This document shows, piece by piece, positions 7,763 to 16,872 of a stretch of DNA of 64,000 nt. A program made the position numbers and the translations under genes. The stretch comes from Azorhizobium oxalatiphilum. Its GTDB lineage: Bacteria > Pseudomonadota > Alphaproteobacteria > Rhizobiales > Xanthobacteraceae. The stretch is from NCBI RefSeq assembly GCF_014635325.1, contig NZ_BMCT01000010.1, forward strand, positions 62,001-126,000. Reading direction: 5' to 3'. The notes beneath the pieces were generated by a model, which did not search any database, was not told where the DNA came from, and was given only the letters and a program-made list of their open reading frames with translations. Positions within the stretch are counted from its first letter, which is position 1. Every line of letters begins with the position of its first letter.

Positions 7763-8437
7763 TCAGCCGCGATTGCGCTTGTCGAGGCGGCGGGCGAGGA
7801 AGTCGCCGATGCTCTGCACGCCCTGCACCAGAACGATGAGCACGATCACCACCGCCAGCATCACGTCGGGCATGAAGCGCTGGTAGCCGAAGCGGATGCC
7901 GAGATCGCCGAGGCCGCCGCCGCCCACCGCGCCCACCATGGCCGAGTAGCCGATGAGGCTGACCACCGCGAGGGTGAGGGCAAGCGTGATGGCAGGCAGC
8001 GCCTCGGGCAGCAGCACCTTGCGCACGATCTGGAGCGGGCTCGCGCCCATGGCGCGCGCGGCTTCCACCAGCCCCTGATCCACCTCGCGGATGGCGGCCT
8101 CGATGAGGCGGGCGATGAAGGGCGCCGCCGCCACCGTCAGCGGCACGATGGCCGCATTGGTGCCGATGGAGGTGCCGGCGATGAGCCGGGTGAAGGGGAT
8201 GATCGCCACGACTAGGATGATGAAGGGCGTGGAGCGGGCCGCATTCACGATCAGGCCGAGGATGTGGTTCGCGAGCGGAGCCGCGAACAGCTCGCCCTTG
8301 CGGCTGGTGGCGAGGAATACGCCGATGGGCAGGCCGATGACCGTGCCGATGAAGGCGGCGATGGCGACCATATAGAGGGTGGCGCGGGTGGCCTCGATCA
8401 GCAGATCGACGATGGCGGGGGGCAGGATGTCAAACAT
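7763..8437 (-). CDS. metI: Methionine ABC transporter permease
   Basis: This is the inner-membrane channel subunit of the D/L-methionine importer. The 224-residue product has five predicted membrane segments. The EAA coupling motif appears as [20 protein letters not shown], which docks on MetN. It begins within the end of metN (8-base overlap), indicating translational coupling. The length matches MetI (about 217-225). Confidence 0.93.
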   Translation of the reverse strand: MFDILPPAIVDLLIEATRATLYMVAIAAFIGTVIGLPIGVFLATSRKGELFAAPLANHILGLIVNAARSTPFIILVVAIIPFTRLIAGTSIGTNAAIVPLTVAAAPFIARLIEAAIREVDQGLVEAARAMGASPLQIVRKVLLPEALPAITLALTLAVVSLIGYSAMVGAVGGGGLGDLGIRFGYQRFMPDVMLAVVIVLIVLVQGVQSIGDFLARRLDKRNRG

Positions 8438-9554
8438 AGCCGACCACCTCCGTGGCGTGGCCCTGGCCTTCGACCGAGGCGACGATGCTGCTCAGGGTCT
8501 GCGGGTCGCCGGGGACGGATACCACGATGACGCCGAAGGGCTCGCCAGCGATGTCGTCCACCTGGGCCTGGATGATGTTGATGTCGATGCCGAGATCCCG
8601 CGAAACCCGCGAGAGCACCGGATCGGTGGCATGGGTGCCGGTGAAGACGATGCGCAGCACCGCCTGCGCGCCGGGCGCATAATCGCTCTTCAGCCGGTCC
8701 ACGAAATAGGCCGGCAAAGTGGCGCCGGTGAGCGCGGAGAGGAAGGAGCGCGTGGTCGGGTGCTGCGGCCGGGCGAAGATCTCGAAGGTGCGACCCTCTT
8801 CAACGATCTGGCCGCCATCCAGCACCGCCACGCGGTCGGCCACCGACTTGATGACCGCCATTTCGTGGGTGATCAGCAGCACGGTGAGCTTCAGCTCGGC
8901 ATTCACCTTGCGCAGCAGCGCGAGGATCTGGTTGGTGGTCTCCGGGTCCAGCGCCGAGGTCGCCTCGTCGGAGAGCAGCACGCGGGGCTGGGTGGCGAGG
9001 GCGCGGGCGATCCCGACGCGCTGCTTCTGGCCGCCGGACAGCTCTGCCGGATAGCGGTTGCGCTTGTCGGCGAGGCCCACGAGGTCGAGCAGGGGCTCCA
9101 CGCGCGCCTTGATCTCGCGCGCCGAGACACCGGCGATCTCCAGCGGCAGGGCCACATTGTCGTAAGCGGTGCGGCGGGCCAGCAGGTTGAAGTGCTGGAA
9201 CACCATGCCGATGGAGCGGCGCGCCTCGCGCAGGCCGCTCTCGCTGAGAGCGGTGATGTCGGTGCCATCAACCACCACGCGGCCGGCGGTGGGGCGCTCC
9301 AGCCCGTTCACCAGCCGGATGAGCGTGGACTTGCCGGCGCCCGAGCGGCCGATGACGCCGACGATGGCGCCTTCCGGCACTGAAAGGTTCACATTGCTGA
9401 GGGCGGACACGGCGCCCGTGCCGCTGCGCGCGGGGAACGTCTTCTCGACGCCTTCGAAGCGGATGACGGCGGGCGTATCGGTCACGGGTTCAACACCTCC
9501 TGCGGCGCCCGGCGTGGCGGGCGGCTGCGGCAGGATAGACAGCGGAGCGTTCAC
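8430..9554 (-). CDS. metN: Methionine ABC transporter ATP-binding protein
   Basis: This is the ATPase that powers methionine import. Its Walker [10 protein letters not shown], signature [15 protein letters not shown] and Walker [15 protein letters not shown] follow in order. After about residue 270 comes the C-terminal NIL/ACT-like domain that binds methionine and mediates trans-inhibition. An N-terminal extension of about 28 residues (Pro/Ala-rich) precedes the ABC domain. The GTG at 9554 is preferred over the GTG two codons earlier because GGAGG (9560-9564) is five bases away from it; the product is 374 residues. It is first in the metNIQ operon. Confidence 0.93.
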   Translation of the reverse strand: MNAPLSILPQPPATPGAAGGVEPVTDTPAVIRFEGVEKTFPARSGTGAVSALSNVNLSVPEGAIVGVIGRSGAGKSTLIRLVNGLERPTAGRVVVDGTDITALSESGLREARRSIGMVFQHFNLLARRTAYDNVALPLEIAGVSAREIKARVEPLLDLVGLADKRNRYPAELSGGQKQRVGIARALATQPRVLLSDEATSALDPETTNQILALLRKVNAELKLTVLLITHEMAVIKSVADRVAVLDGGQIVEEGRTFEIFARPQHPTTRSFLSALTGATLPAYFVDRLKSDYAPGAQAVLRIVFTGTHATDPVLSRVSRDLGIDINIIQAQVDDIAGEPFGVIVVSVPGDPQTLSSIVASVEGQGHATEVVGYV

Positions 9555-9771
9555 GTTCACCTCCGGTCTGAAACCGGCATGTGGGACAGATTTGGCGTTC
9601 GTTTGAGCGGACTAACGACCGAAGCTGTCGCAGGGCTGATGGGCGAGGGGGAGATGCAAGTGCGAGCGCACGAAGGCTCATGCCCGAGTGGGGCGTGGAG
9701 CGGTCAACAGCAGCAGCGGCACATCATGGGCATCACCCGCAGGTTCTCGGGCCTCGATGCGGTGCACCATC

Positions 9772-9787
9772 GTTCGTTTTGACGAAC
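9772..9787. promoter_or_regulatory. Palindrome GTTCGT-N4-ACGAAC upstream of metN
   Basis: This perfect 6-4-6 inverted repeat lies about 220 bases before the metN start and just beyond the RND terminator. It could be an operator or part of the metN promoter region. The same left half recurs nearer the gene. Function is inferred only from symmetry and position. Confidence 0.25.
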
Positions 9788-9795
9788 AAGTCAAC

Positions 9796-9827
9796 GGGGC
9801 GCGGGAATAATTACAATTCCGCGCCCC
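9796..9827 (-). terminator. Terminator of the TetR-adaptor-RND operon
   Basis: GGGGCGCGGGAAT (9796-9808) pairs with ATTCCGCGCCCC (9816-9827), apart from one unpaired base, around an AT-rich loop. It lies 19 bases after the RND pump stop codon on the minus strand. A downstream T-run is short, but the stem is very stable. Confidence 0.65.
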
Positions 9828-9846
9828 GCTTGTGGATTGTGCTTTC

Positions 9847-12800
9847 CTATTCCGCCGCGCGGTGAATGTGGGGCGGCGCGGGCAAAGGTGCGGCCGCGCC
9901 GGGCTCGTCCGTCTCACCGACAAAGCGGCCGAACAGGCGGCCGGTGAGGCGGCCGATGTCGTCCATCACCGTGAAGACGGCGGGCACGAACACCAGCGAC
10001 AGCACGGTGGAGGCGATGAGGCCGCCGATCACCGCAATGGCCATGGGCGCGCGGAAGGCGCCGCCTTCGCCCAGCGCGAGGGCGGAGGGCACCATGCCCG
10101 CCGCCATGGCGATGGTGGTCATGATGATGGGCTGCGCGCGCTTGCGCCCCGCCTCCATGAGCGCATCGAAGCGGCTGTAGCCGTGGCGGATGGACTCCAC
10201 CGCGAAATCCACCAGCAGGATGGCGTTCTTGGTCACGATGCCCATCAGCATCAGGAAGCCGATCACCACCGGCAGCGACACCGAATTGTTGGTGAGCAGC
10301 AGGGCGATGAAGGCGCCGCCGATGGAGAGCGGCAGCGAGATCAGGATGGTTATGGGCTGGAGCACGTCGGCGAACAGCAGCACCAGCACCGCCAGCACCA
10401 GCATGAGGCCGGCGGCAATGGCCATCATGAAGCCCGAGAACACCTCGGCCATGATCTCCGCATCGCCGGATTCCTTCAGCGTCACCCCGGCCGGCAGGTT
10501 CTTCGCGGCGGGCAGGGCCTTGACCGCCTCCAGCGCATCGCCGAGCGGGGTGGTGCCCACGAGATCGGCCTCCACCGCGATACGACGGGCACGGTCGTAG
10601 CGGTCGAGGGAGGTGGGGCCCTTGCCGAAGGTCACGTCCGCCACCGTCGTGAGCGGCACCGCGCCGCCGGAAGCGGTGGGCACCTTCAGGGCGTCGAAGG
10701 TGGACAGATGCGTGCGGGCACGCTCGTCGAGCTGCACGCGAATGTCGATCTGCCGGTCCTTGGCCGAGAACTTGGCGAGGTTGGCGTTGATGTCGCCGAT
10801 GGTGGCGATGCGCACGGTCTCAGCGATGGTGTCCACGGACACGCCCAGCTCGGCCGCTTCATCCAGCTTCGGGACGATGCGGATTTCCGGCCGGTCCAGC
10901 GCGGCGCTGGACACCACATTGGTCAGGATCGGAACCTGATCGCGCACCTGCTTCTCAAGGGCGAGGGCCGCCTTCTCCACCGCATCGCCGTCCGAGCCGG
11001 ACAGGATGACGGTGAAGCCGCGCTGGGTGTTCTGGCCGTCGCCGCTCCAGCTGTAGCGGATGTCGGGAATGGCCGAGAGATCCTGGCTGATGCGGCTCTC
11101 GAACGCCTTCTGGGTGGCGGTGCGATCCGCGCGGGGCTTCAGATTGATGATGACCTGCGCCTTGCGCACCTCGCCGGCCAGCATGGCGAGGCCACCCTGT
11201 CCGCCGCCGCCGGCGGTGGCATAGACGCTCGCCACTTCAGGCTGTTGGTGCATGATGACGTTGATGCGGTCCGCCACCGCCTGCGTTTCCTCGATGGTGG
11301 AGCCGGGGGGCAGTTCCACCGAGAGCAGGGAGCGGGAGATGTCGTTCGGCGGCAGGAAGCCGGACGGCAGCAGGGTCGCGAGATAGATGGTGCCCGCGAA
11401 CACGCCGAAGCCCATCAGGATGGTCAGGAAGCGGTGGCGCACCGACCAGCCCAGCAGCACGATGTAATTGCGCATGATGAAGCCGTCGGGCTTCTCGCGA
11501 TGGCCGGTATCGCGCAGGAAGTAAGCCGCCAGCAGCGGCGTGATGAGGCGCGCCACGGCCAGCGAGAACAGCACCGCGATGGCCACCGTCAGGCCGAACT
11601 GCTTGAAATACTGACCCGCGATGCCGCCCATGAAGGAGACGGGCGCGAACACGGCGGCGATGGTGAGCGTGGTGGCCACCACCGCGAGTCCGATCTCGTC
11701 CGCCGCCTCGATGGCCGCGCGATAGGGCGACTTGCCCTGCCGCATATGGCGCACGATGTTCTCGATCTCCACGATGGCATCGTCCACCAGAATGCCCGTC
11801 ACCAGCGTGATGGCGAGCAGGCTGACGCCGTTCAGCGAGAAGCCGAGCGTGTCCATGATCCAGAAGGTGGGCAGGATGGAGAGCGGGATGGCGAGCGTGG
11901 TGATGATCGTCGCCCGCCAGTCGCGCAGGAACAGGAACACCACGATCACCGCGAGGATGGCGCCCTCGATCAGCGTGTGCATGGCGGACTGGTAGTCCGC
12001 CTTGGTGTAGCGCACGGTGGTATCGATCTCGGTGATGGTGACGCCCGGATGGGCCGCCATCAGTGCCTTCACTTCCTCAACGGCGCGGTCATAGACCACC
12101 ACGTCCGAAAAACCCTTGGCGCGGTAGATGCCGAAGGCCACCACGGGCTTGCCGTCGAGCCGCGCGAACACGCGCTGCTCCGTCGCCCCGTCGGTGACGG
12201 TGCCGAGGTCCTTCAGCCGCACATAACGCCCGTTGGAGAGCACGATGCGGGTGTCGCCCAGCGCCTCCACGGTGGTGGCGCCGGCGAGCGTGCGGATGGA
12301 TTGCTCCTGCGTGCCCAGCTGGCCGCGGCCGCCGGACAGGTCCACATTGGTGGAGCGCAACTGGCGGCTGACCTCGGCGGCGGTGACGCCGAGCGCCATC
12401 AGCCGCTCGGGATCGAGCGCCACGCGGATCTCGCGGTCCACGCCGCCCTCGCGCTTCACCTGCGCCACGCCGCGCACGCCCTGCAGGGTGCGGGCGATGG
12501 TGTCGTCCACGAACCAGGAGATTTCCTCCGTGGTCATGGCCGGGGCCGACACCGCATAGGTGACGATGGGCAGGCCCTCGATGTCCACGCGCTGGACCTG
12601 CGGCTCCTCGATGCTCTGCGGCAGCTCGGAGCGGATCTTGGTGACGGCGTCGCGGGTGTCGTTCACCGCGCGGTCCACCTGCGTTTCCAGATGGAACTCG
12701 ACGGTGGTGACGGAGGTGCCGTCGGAGATGGAGGAGGTGATGTGCTTCACCCCCGCCACGCCCGCGATGGCGTTCTCCACCTTCTTCGTCACCTGCGTCT

Positions 12801-12984
12801 CCAGCTCGCTCGGCGCGGCGCCGGGCTGGGAAATAGTGACCATGACGATGGGCAGGTCGATGTTCGGCATCTGCGTCACCGGCAGGGACCGGAAATGCAC
12901 GATGCCGAGCGCGGTCAGCACCACGAACAGGACCAGCGAGGGGATGGGCTTGCGGATCGCCCAGGCGGAGATGTTGAGGGCCAT
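9847..12984 (-). CDS. RND multidrug efflux pump, inner-membrane subunit (HAE1 type)
   Basis: This is a proton-driven exporter of the AcrB superfamily. The 1045-residue protein starts MALNISAWAIRKPIPSLVLF, has the two halves of six helices each plus two large periplasmic loops, and carries the helix-4 proton-relay pair in GILVDDAIVEIENIVRH. The C-terminal half has G-I-V-T-K-N-A-I-L-L-V-D. Length and layout fit HAE1 pumps, closest in flavour to the MdtB/MexF-like or TriC-like group rather than classical AcrB; substrate is unknown. Its ATG shares one base with the adaptor's TGA (TGATG), so the two are translationally coupled. No outer-membrane TolC gene is nearby, so it must borrow one. Confidence 0.93.
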   Translation of the reverse strand: MALNISAWAIRKPIPSLVLFVVLTALGIVHFRSLPVTQMPNIDLPIVMVTISQPGAAPSELETQVTKKVENAIAGVAGVKHITSSISDGTSVTTVEFHLETQVDRAVNDTRDAVTKIRSELPQSIEEPQVQRVDIEGLPIVTYAVSAPAMTTEEISWFVDDTIARTLQGVRGVAQVKREGGVDREIRVALDPERLMALGVTAAEVSRQLRSTNVDLSGGRGQLGTQEQSIRTLAGATTVEALGDTRIVLSNGRYVRLKDLGTVTDGATEQRVFARLDGKPVVAFGIYRAKGFSDVVVYDRAVEEVKALMAAHPGVTITEIDTTVRYTKADYQSAMHTLIEGAILAVIVVFLFLRDWRATIITTLAIPLSILPTFWIMDTLGFSLNGVSLLAITLVTGILVDDAIVEIENIVRHMRQGKSPYRAAIEAADEIGLAVVATTLTIAAVFAPVSFMGGIAGQYFKQFGLTVAIAVLFSLAVARLITPLLAAYFLRDTGHREKPDGFIMRNYIVLLGWSVRHRFLTILMGFGVFAGTIYLATLLPSGFLPPNDISRSLLSVELPPGSTIEETQAVADRINVIMHQQPEVASVYATAGGGGQGGLAMLAGEVRKAQVIINLKPRADRTATQKAFESRISQDLSAIPDIRYSWSGDGQNTQRGFTVILSGSDGDAVEKAALALEKQVRDQVPILTNVVSSAALDRPEIRIVPKLDEAAELGVSVDTIAETVRIATIGDINANLAKFSAKDRQIDIRVQLDERARTHLSTFDALKVPTASGGAVPLTTVADVTFGKGPTSLDRYDRARRIAVEADLVGTTPLGDALEAVKALPAAKNLPAGVTLKESGDAEIMAEVFSGFMMAIAAGLMLVLAVLVLLFADVLQPITILISLPLSIGGAFIALLLTNNSVSLPVVIGFLMLMGIVTKNAILLVDFAVESIRHGYSRFDALMEAGRKRAQPIIMTTIAMAAGMVPSALALGEGGAFRAPMAIAVIGGLIASTVLSLVFVPAVFTVMDDIGRLTGRLFGRFVGETDEPGAAAPLPAPPHIHRAAE

Positions 12985-14204
12985 CAGCGCGTCTCGCTCG
13001 CGGTCTGCGTGGCGTCCACGGGCGTTACCTTGTCGCCATCGCGCAGGAAGCCGGCGGCACGGGCCACCACGCGGTCGTCCGTGGTCACGCCTTCGGTGAT
13101 CTCGATGCGTCCGTCCGCCTTAAGGCCGGTCTTGACCCGCCGTTCAGCAATGACGCCGTCCTTCACCAGCAGCACATAGGCGCCCTCGGCGTCGAACATC
13201 ACCGCCGCCTGCGGCACGGAGAGGCCGCGGCGCTTGTCCAGCAGGATCAGGCCGCGCCCGTAGGAGCCGGGACGCAGGCCCTTGTCGGCCGGCAGCGCGA
13301 TCTTGGCGCGGCCGAGCCGGCTGGCCTTGTCCACCTCTGCCGAGATCAGGCGCACCTTGCCCTCCACCGAGCGGGTGAAACCGGCGGGCGTCACGGTGAC
13401 GCTCTGGCCCAGCTCCACACGGGGCAGGGAGACTTCCGGGATTTCCGCGTCGAGGTCGATGGCCCCGTCGCGGGCGATGCGGAACAGCGGCTCGGTGCGG
13501 CTCGACAGGGCTATGGCGCCGATGCGGATGTCGCGGGCGAGGATCACGCCCGCGTCCGGGGCGCGGATGTCGGTGCGCTGGATGCGCAGGTCCAGCTCGG
13601 CGCGCTGCGCCTGCACCAGCACCGCATCGGCTTCCGCCGCATGCAGGCTTTCGCGGGCGGCGGCCACCTGCGCGGCGGTGACTTTCACGGCGCGCTCGCG
13701 CTCGTCCAGGGTCTCCTGCGTGGCGGTGCCGGTCTTGCGCAGCTGGCGGGTGCGCTCCACGGCGGAATTGGCTTCCGCCTCCTGCGCCAGCGCCTGATCG
13801 AGGGAGGCCTGCTGCTGGGCAATGGCGGCCCTGGCCTTGGCGATATTGGCGTTGTTCTGGGCGAGCTGGGTGTCCAGCATGTCGCGCGACAGGCGCGCCA
13901 GAACCTGCCCCTTGGCGACGGTGTCGCCCACCTCGGCGAGGATCTCGATGACGCGGTAGCCCTCGATTTCGGGGCCGACCTGCAATTCCTCGCGCGGCAG
14001 CAGCGAGCCAGTGACCAGCAGCGTTTCCGCCAGCTCCTGATCCACGGGGCGCACGACGCTCACCGTCAGACCCTTGGCGGCGGGTGCCTGCGCGAGGGCC
14101 GGGGCAAGTCCGCCCGTGCCGAGCAGCACTGCGACGAGCACGCCAAGGGAAGCGGCGCGGACGGATGACGGGGTGCGGGAACGCGACGCGGTGCGGGTAC
14201 ACAT
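12984..14204 (-). CDS. RND efflux periplasmic adaptor (membrane fusion protein)
   Basis: The 406-residue adaptor links the pump to an outer-membrane channel. It has an Arg/Ser-rich N-terminus followed by a signal sequence ending A-L-A-Q (around residue 40), a biotinyl-lipoyl half-motif (G-Y-R-V-I-E-I-L-A-E-V-G-D-T-V-A-K-G-Q-V-L), a long Ala/Gln-rich alpha-helical hairpin, and the beta-barrel domain. The ATG at 14204 is preferred to an upstream in-frame codon because an AAGAG-type site precedes it and the signal peptide then sits at the N-terminus. It is the middle gene of the TetR-adaptor-pump operon. Confidence 0.9.
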   Translation of the reverse strand: MCTRTASRSRTPSSVRAASLGVLVAVLLGTGGLAPALAQAPAAKGLTVSVVRPVDQELAETLLVTGSLLPREELQVGPEIEGYRVIEILAEVGDTVAKGQVLARLSRDMLDTQLAQNNANIAKARAAIAQQQASLDQALAQEAEANSAVERTRQLRKTGTATQETLDERERAVKVTAAQVAAARESLHAAEADAVLVQAQRAELDLRIQRTDIRAPDAGVILARDIRIGAIALSSRTEPLFRIARDGAIDLDAEIPEVSLPRVELGQSVTVTPAGFTRSVEGKVRLISAEVDKASRLGRAKIALPADKGLRPGSYGRGLILLDKRRGLSVPQAAVMFDAEGAYVLLVKDGVIAERRVKTGLKADGRIEITEGVTTDDRVVARAAGFLRDGDKVTPVDATQTASETR

Positions 14205-14290
14205 GGAGCGCTCTTCTGTCTCGCGGTCGAAACGGGTGTGGGCCGCTGGCCCACGCATCAAGGACGGTCGGGGAGGGCGGATGCCGACAC

Positions 14291-14914
14291 TCATGGCTGC
14301 GTTGCCTTCACCGGCGGCGCGACCATGCGCGCGATCAGGCGGCCGAAGGTCGGCAGGCGCTCGCGGACCTGCCAGTGGGGATGCATCTGCCGGTGCAGGA
14401 TCAGCCCGTCGCCGATGGCGCTGAACAGGACCTGAAGATCATCGGGATCGATGGCGGGGTCGATCTCGCCGGTTTGCTGAGCGCCGAGGATCAGGGCCCG
14501 GATCATCTGCCGGGTCTCTTCCTCGAAGGGTTCGATAATTTCGCGCAGCTTCGGGTTGCGTGAGGCCTCGGCGAGGATTTCGGGGCTGAGTTCCGCGCAA
14601 CTTGCTGAATCGTCGGCCAGAAACTCCATCATGCAGCCGATGAGGCCCTCGATGAGGTTCGCCGAGCGGCTCACATTGTCGAACACCCGCGCCCGCTCCG
14701 CGCGCTCATTCTCGACGATGGCGGCGATGATGGCTTCCTTGGAGGGAAAGTAGCGGTAAAGGGCGCCGGGGCTCATGCTGGCCTCGGCGCAGACCTTCTG
14801 CATGGAGGTGCCGTGAAAGCCGTCACGGGCAAAGCAGGTTGCCGCCGCCGACAGGATGCGCTGGCGCTGCTCGTTGCGGTGATCCTGCTGCGTATGGGTC
14901 TCGACCAATGACAA
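14291..14914 (-). CDS. TetR/AcrR-family repressor of the adjacent RND operon
   Basis: This is a 207-residue one-component regulator. The N-terminal helix-turn-helix covers about residues 15-62 (ILSAAATCFARDGFHGTS, then A-S-M-S-P-G-A-L-Y-R-Y-F-P-S-K-E). The C-terminal ligand domain is unlike characterised ones. The start appears to be TTG at 14914, because no ATG lies before the HTH; a second TTG two codons later is possible. It is first in the operon with adaptor and pump, so autoregulation is expected. Two 16-bp inverted near-copies of a likely operator lie just upstream. Confidence 0.88.
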   Translation of the reverse strand: MSLVETHTQQDHRNEQRQRILSAAATCFARDGFHGTSMQKVCAEASMSPGALYRYFPSKEAIIAAIVENERAERARVFDNVSRSANLIEGLIGCMMEFLADDSASCAELSPEILAEASRNPKLREIIEPFEEETRQMIRALILGAQQTGEIDPAIDPDDLQVLFSAIGDGLILHRQMHPHWQVRERLPTFGRLIARMVAPPVKATQP

Positions 14915-15238
14915 GGCGCACTCTTTCCCAAGGGTGAGAATGAACGTTCGCTCTCGTATTCAGTCAGTGTGGCGAAGTCAAGAACGAACGTTCATTCGCA
15001 CCCAGGGGAAGGGGTGTTCTGGTCCGACCAGCCATTCACGGCTGCTCTCAGGCCCTCATCACTGCTTTTGGGACATTCCTGCGCTGCTCGTCCGAAAAAG
15101 CTGCGATTTCCCGGCTTTCGGGGTGGCGGTGTTCAGGTGAGCTGCTGCCGGAAACCGGGCTACGGCTGGGGCAAAAGGTAACAGTCTGCTCGGGCTCAAA
15201 AGCCTTCGCTGCACCTGTGGCGTAGATCATGCACGACT
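14915..15238. other. Gap upstream of the TetR gene, no gene seen
   Basis: The first 85 bases hold the promoter/operator of the TetR-adaptor-RND operon. The rest, up to the stop of the MFS gene, has no open frame with family similarity and no RNA gene I can recognise. Confidence 0.4.
14938..14997. promoter_or_regulatory. Paired inverted 16-bp operators for the TetR regulator
   Basis: GAATGAACGTTCGCTC (14938-14953) and GAACGAACGTTCATTC (14982-14997) are inverted copies of one another with 15 of 16 positions identical. Each centres on the palindrome GAACGTTC. The centres are 44 bp apart (four helical turns), and the pair lies 24-83 bp upstream of the TTG start of the TetR gene. TetR proteins bind such palindromes as dimers, so autorepression with two sites is the simplest reading. 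Confidence 0.65.
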
Positions 15239-16417
15239 TCATCTCGAAGGTGGGAACCCACGCTGCGCCTTCCATGCAATCGCGAGGGCAGGCACGATGA
15301 TGCCGAGCAGAACCAAAGGAAAGAACAGGGCGCCGAACCTATCGAGCAGCAGCCCTCCTGCGATGCCGCCACCGGCGATCGCGATGTTCCACGCCGTGAC
15401 CAGCATGGATTGTGCGACATCGGTGGCATCACCAGCCACCTTGGTGAGCGCGGTCTGAAAGAGCGTGGCGGCGCCTCCGAAGCCAAGTCCCCATGTACCT
15501 GCCGCCACATACAACATCGTTGGACTGTCGCTGCGGAGATGCAGAACCAGCGCCGAGAGCCCGAACAGCAGGAGGCTCCCGAGGGTGAGTTCGCGAAGGT
15601 GCTTGTCGATCAGCGCCCCCACGATCCAGATGCTGATGAGAGACGCTAATCCGAAGATCAGCAGGATCAGATCGATCCGTCCCGCCATCCCCACGGCAGC
15701 GAGGAAGGGCGCGATATAGGTGTAGAGGATGTTGTGCGCCAGCACGAACGCCAGCGTCACGACCAGTACTTGCGGCACGCCGCCGATCCGGGCAACGCCA
15801 CCGAGCGTGTGACGTCTTCCGACAGCCTGACCCGGATAGTCGGGAACGCAGGCCCGGACCCACACAATGAGGATGAGCGTCATCAAGGTCATGATGCCGA
15901 AACAGGCTCGCCATCCGATGAGCCCGCCGAAATAGGTGCCCGCCGGAACGCCCAGCGAGAGTGCCAGTGGCGTGCCGACCATTGCCACGGCAATCGCTCG
16001 ACCCCTCAGGTGTTCAGCGGCCATCCTCCCTGCGTACCCCGCGAGGAGCGCCCAAAGCAGTCCCGCCGCCACACCCGCTATGAAGCGGGCCAGCATGGAT
16101 ATCGCATAGTCCGTGGACAGGGCGGTCACGGTATTGGCCACCGCAAAGCCGGCGATCGCGGTGAGAAGGAGGGGACGGCGACGCATCCCCTGCGTCGCCG
16201 ATGTCAGGGGAATGGCGGCAGCAAGGGAGCCGATGGCGTAAATGGTGACGAACTGGCCCGCATACGCATCGGACACCGACAGGTCGGAACCGATCTGGGG
16301 CAGCAGCCCGGCCGGGAGTGCCTCGGTCAGGATCGTGATGAAGCCGCCCATGGCAAGCGCGAGGAGACCCGAGAGGGGCAAGCGGTCGCCGCCATGACGG
16401 GCTTCCGCACAGCTCAT
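15239..16417 (-). CDS. MFS drug/metabolite exporter (DHA1-like)
   Basis: This is a 392-residue, 12-helix major facilitator transporter. Typical elements are the first helix G-G-F-I-T-I-L-T-E-A-L-P-A-G-L-L, a loop 2-3 region with M-R-R-R-P-L-L-L, and the helix-5 motif C-like G-T-P-L-A-L-S-L-G-V-P-A-G. It resembles arabinose-efflux-type permeases (AraJ/YdhP-like); the substrate is unknown. Its start overlaps the stop of the monooxygenase gene by four bases. A LysR gene is divergent from the pair, so inducible export of a small compound is likely. Codon use is less GC-biased than in flanking core genes. Confidence 0.87.
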   Translation of the reverse strand: MSCAEARHGGDRLPLSGLLALAMGGFITILTEALPAGLLPQIGSDLSVSDAYAGQFVTIYAIGSLAAAIPLTSATQGMRRRPLLLTAIAGFAVANTVTALSTDYAISMLARFIAGVAAGLLWALLAGYAGRMAAEHLRGRAIAVAMVGTPLALSLGVPAGTYFGGLIGWRACFGIMTLMTLILIVWVRACVPDYPGQAVGRRHTLGGVARIGGVPQVLVVTLAFVLAHNILYTYIAPFLAAVGMAGRIDLILLIFGLASLISIWIVGALIDKHLRELTLGSLLLFGLSALVLHLRSDSPTMLYVAAGTWGLGFGGAATLFQTALTKVAGDATDVAQSMLVTAWNIAIAGGGIAGGLLLDRFGALFFPLVLLGIIVPALAIAWKAQRGFPPSR

Positions 16418-16764
16418 GACGCCACCTTCGGCAGCACGAGATCGCCGACGGTGTAGGTGTGGAACTCGCTGGTCGAAACATCATCCAGCCGATCGAACAT
16501 GGTTGCGAAGACCGGATCGGAGAAGAAGACCTCGACGTCCCCTGGATCCGAAATGGCCTCGATGTTGACGACCGTCATGCCGTCCAGGCTTCGGGCGATG
16601 CTGCTCCACAGGAAGCCGGGTTTCCTTTCGGCCACGTAGCGCACGATCTCCTGGATGAGATGGAAGGCGTCATCCTGCATGCCTGGACGTGCATGGATCA
16701 CATTGACGATGAACGTTGTCGGCTGCGGGTGAATGGCAAAGGTGGGCGAGGGTGGGGTGCGCAT
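16414..16764 (-). CDS. Antibiotic-biosynthesis-monooxygenase (ABM) domain protein
   Basis: The 116-residue protein has a single ferredoxin-like ABM domain: T-F-I-V-N-V-I-H-A-R-P-G-M-Q-D-D-A-F near residue 17, then P-G-F-L-W-S-S-I and a C-terminal F-x-x-P-V-F. Relatives are cofactor-free quinol monooxygenases or heme-degrading enzymes, and the reaction here is unknown. The ATG at 16764 has AAGGAG seven bases upstream. It is cotranscribed with the MFS exporter, overlapping by ATGA. The pair looks like modification plus export of an aromatic or quinone compound under the divergent LysR regulator. Confidence 0.75.
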   Translation of the reverse strand: MRTPPSPTFAIHPQPTTFIVNVIHARPGMQDDAFHLIQEIVRYVAERKPGFLWSSIARSLDGMTVVNIEAISDPGDVEVFFSDPVFATMFDRLDDVSTSEFHTYTVGDLVLPKVAS

Positions 16765-16845
16765 GCGGATCTCCTTCGATCTGACGACGGAGATGGGTAT
16801 CGGAGCATCCACTCCAGAAAAATGCGCTCCTAATCCGAGGACTCA

Positions 16846-16858
16846 GGAATAATATTCC
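16846..16858. promoter_or_regulatory. Palindrome GGAATAATATTCC before the LysR gene
   Basis: This perfect 13-bp palindrome lies 15 bases upstream of the LysR start, in the 108-bp divergent promoter region shared with the ABM-MFS pair. It is markedly AT-rich compared with the surroundings. LysR regulators commonly bind an imperfect palindrome here and repress themselves, so it is a good operator candidate. Confidence 0.4.
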
Positions 16859-16872
16859 GGTATGGGAAAGGG

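Larger units (their letters stand above)
9555..9846. other. Upstream region of metN, no gene seen
   Basis: This 292-base gap separates metN from the end of an RND operon. Reading towards metN, I see no convincing SAM-II, SAM/SAH or T-box-like element, although methionine-import genes are often under such control. It holds the hairpin terminator of the RND gene (9796-9827), a palindrome GTTCGT-TTTG-ACGAAC (9772-9787), and a partial echo of it, GTTCGTTTGA, at 9599-9608. The small open frames here do not look coding. Confidence 0.4.

Noticed and set aside
9555-9780. Possible SAM-II riboswitch before metN
   Set aside because: No conserved pseudoknot-like core or AAAA-rich loop of the class could be found by eye.
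9832-13179. Very long plus-strand open frame opposite the first RND pump
   Set aside because: It is antisense to a clear RND gene and is His/Gly/Asp/Arg-rich in the manner of GC-rich shadow frames. No family similarity is seen.
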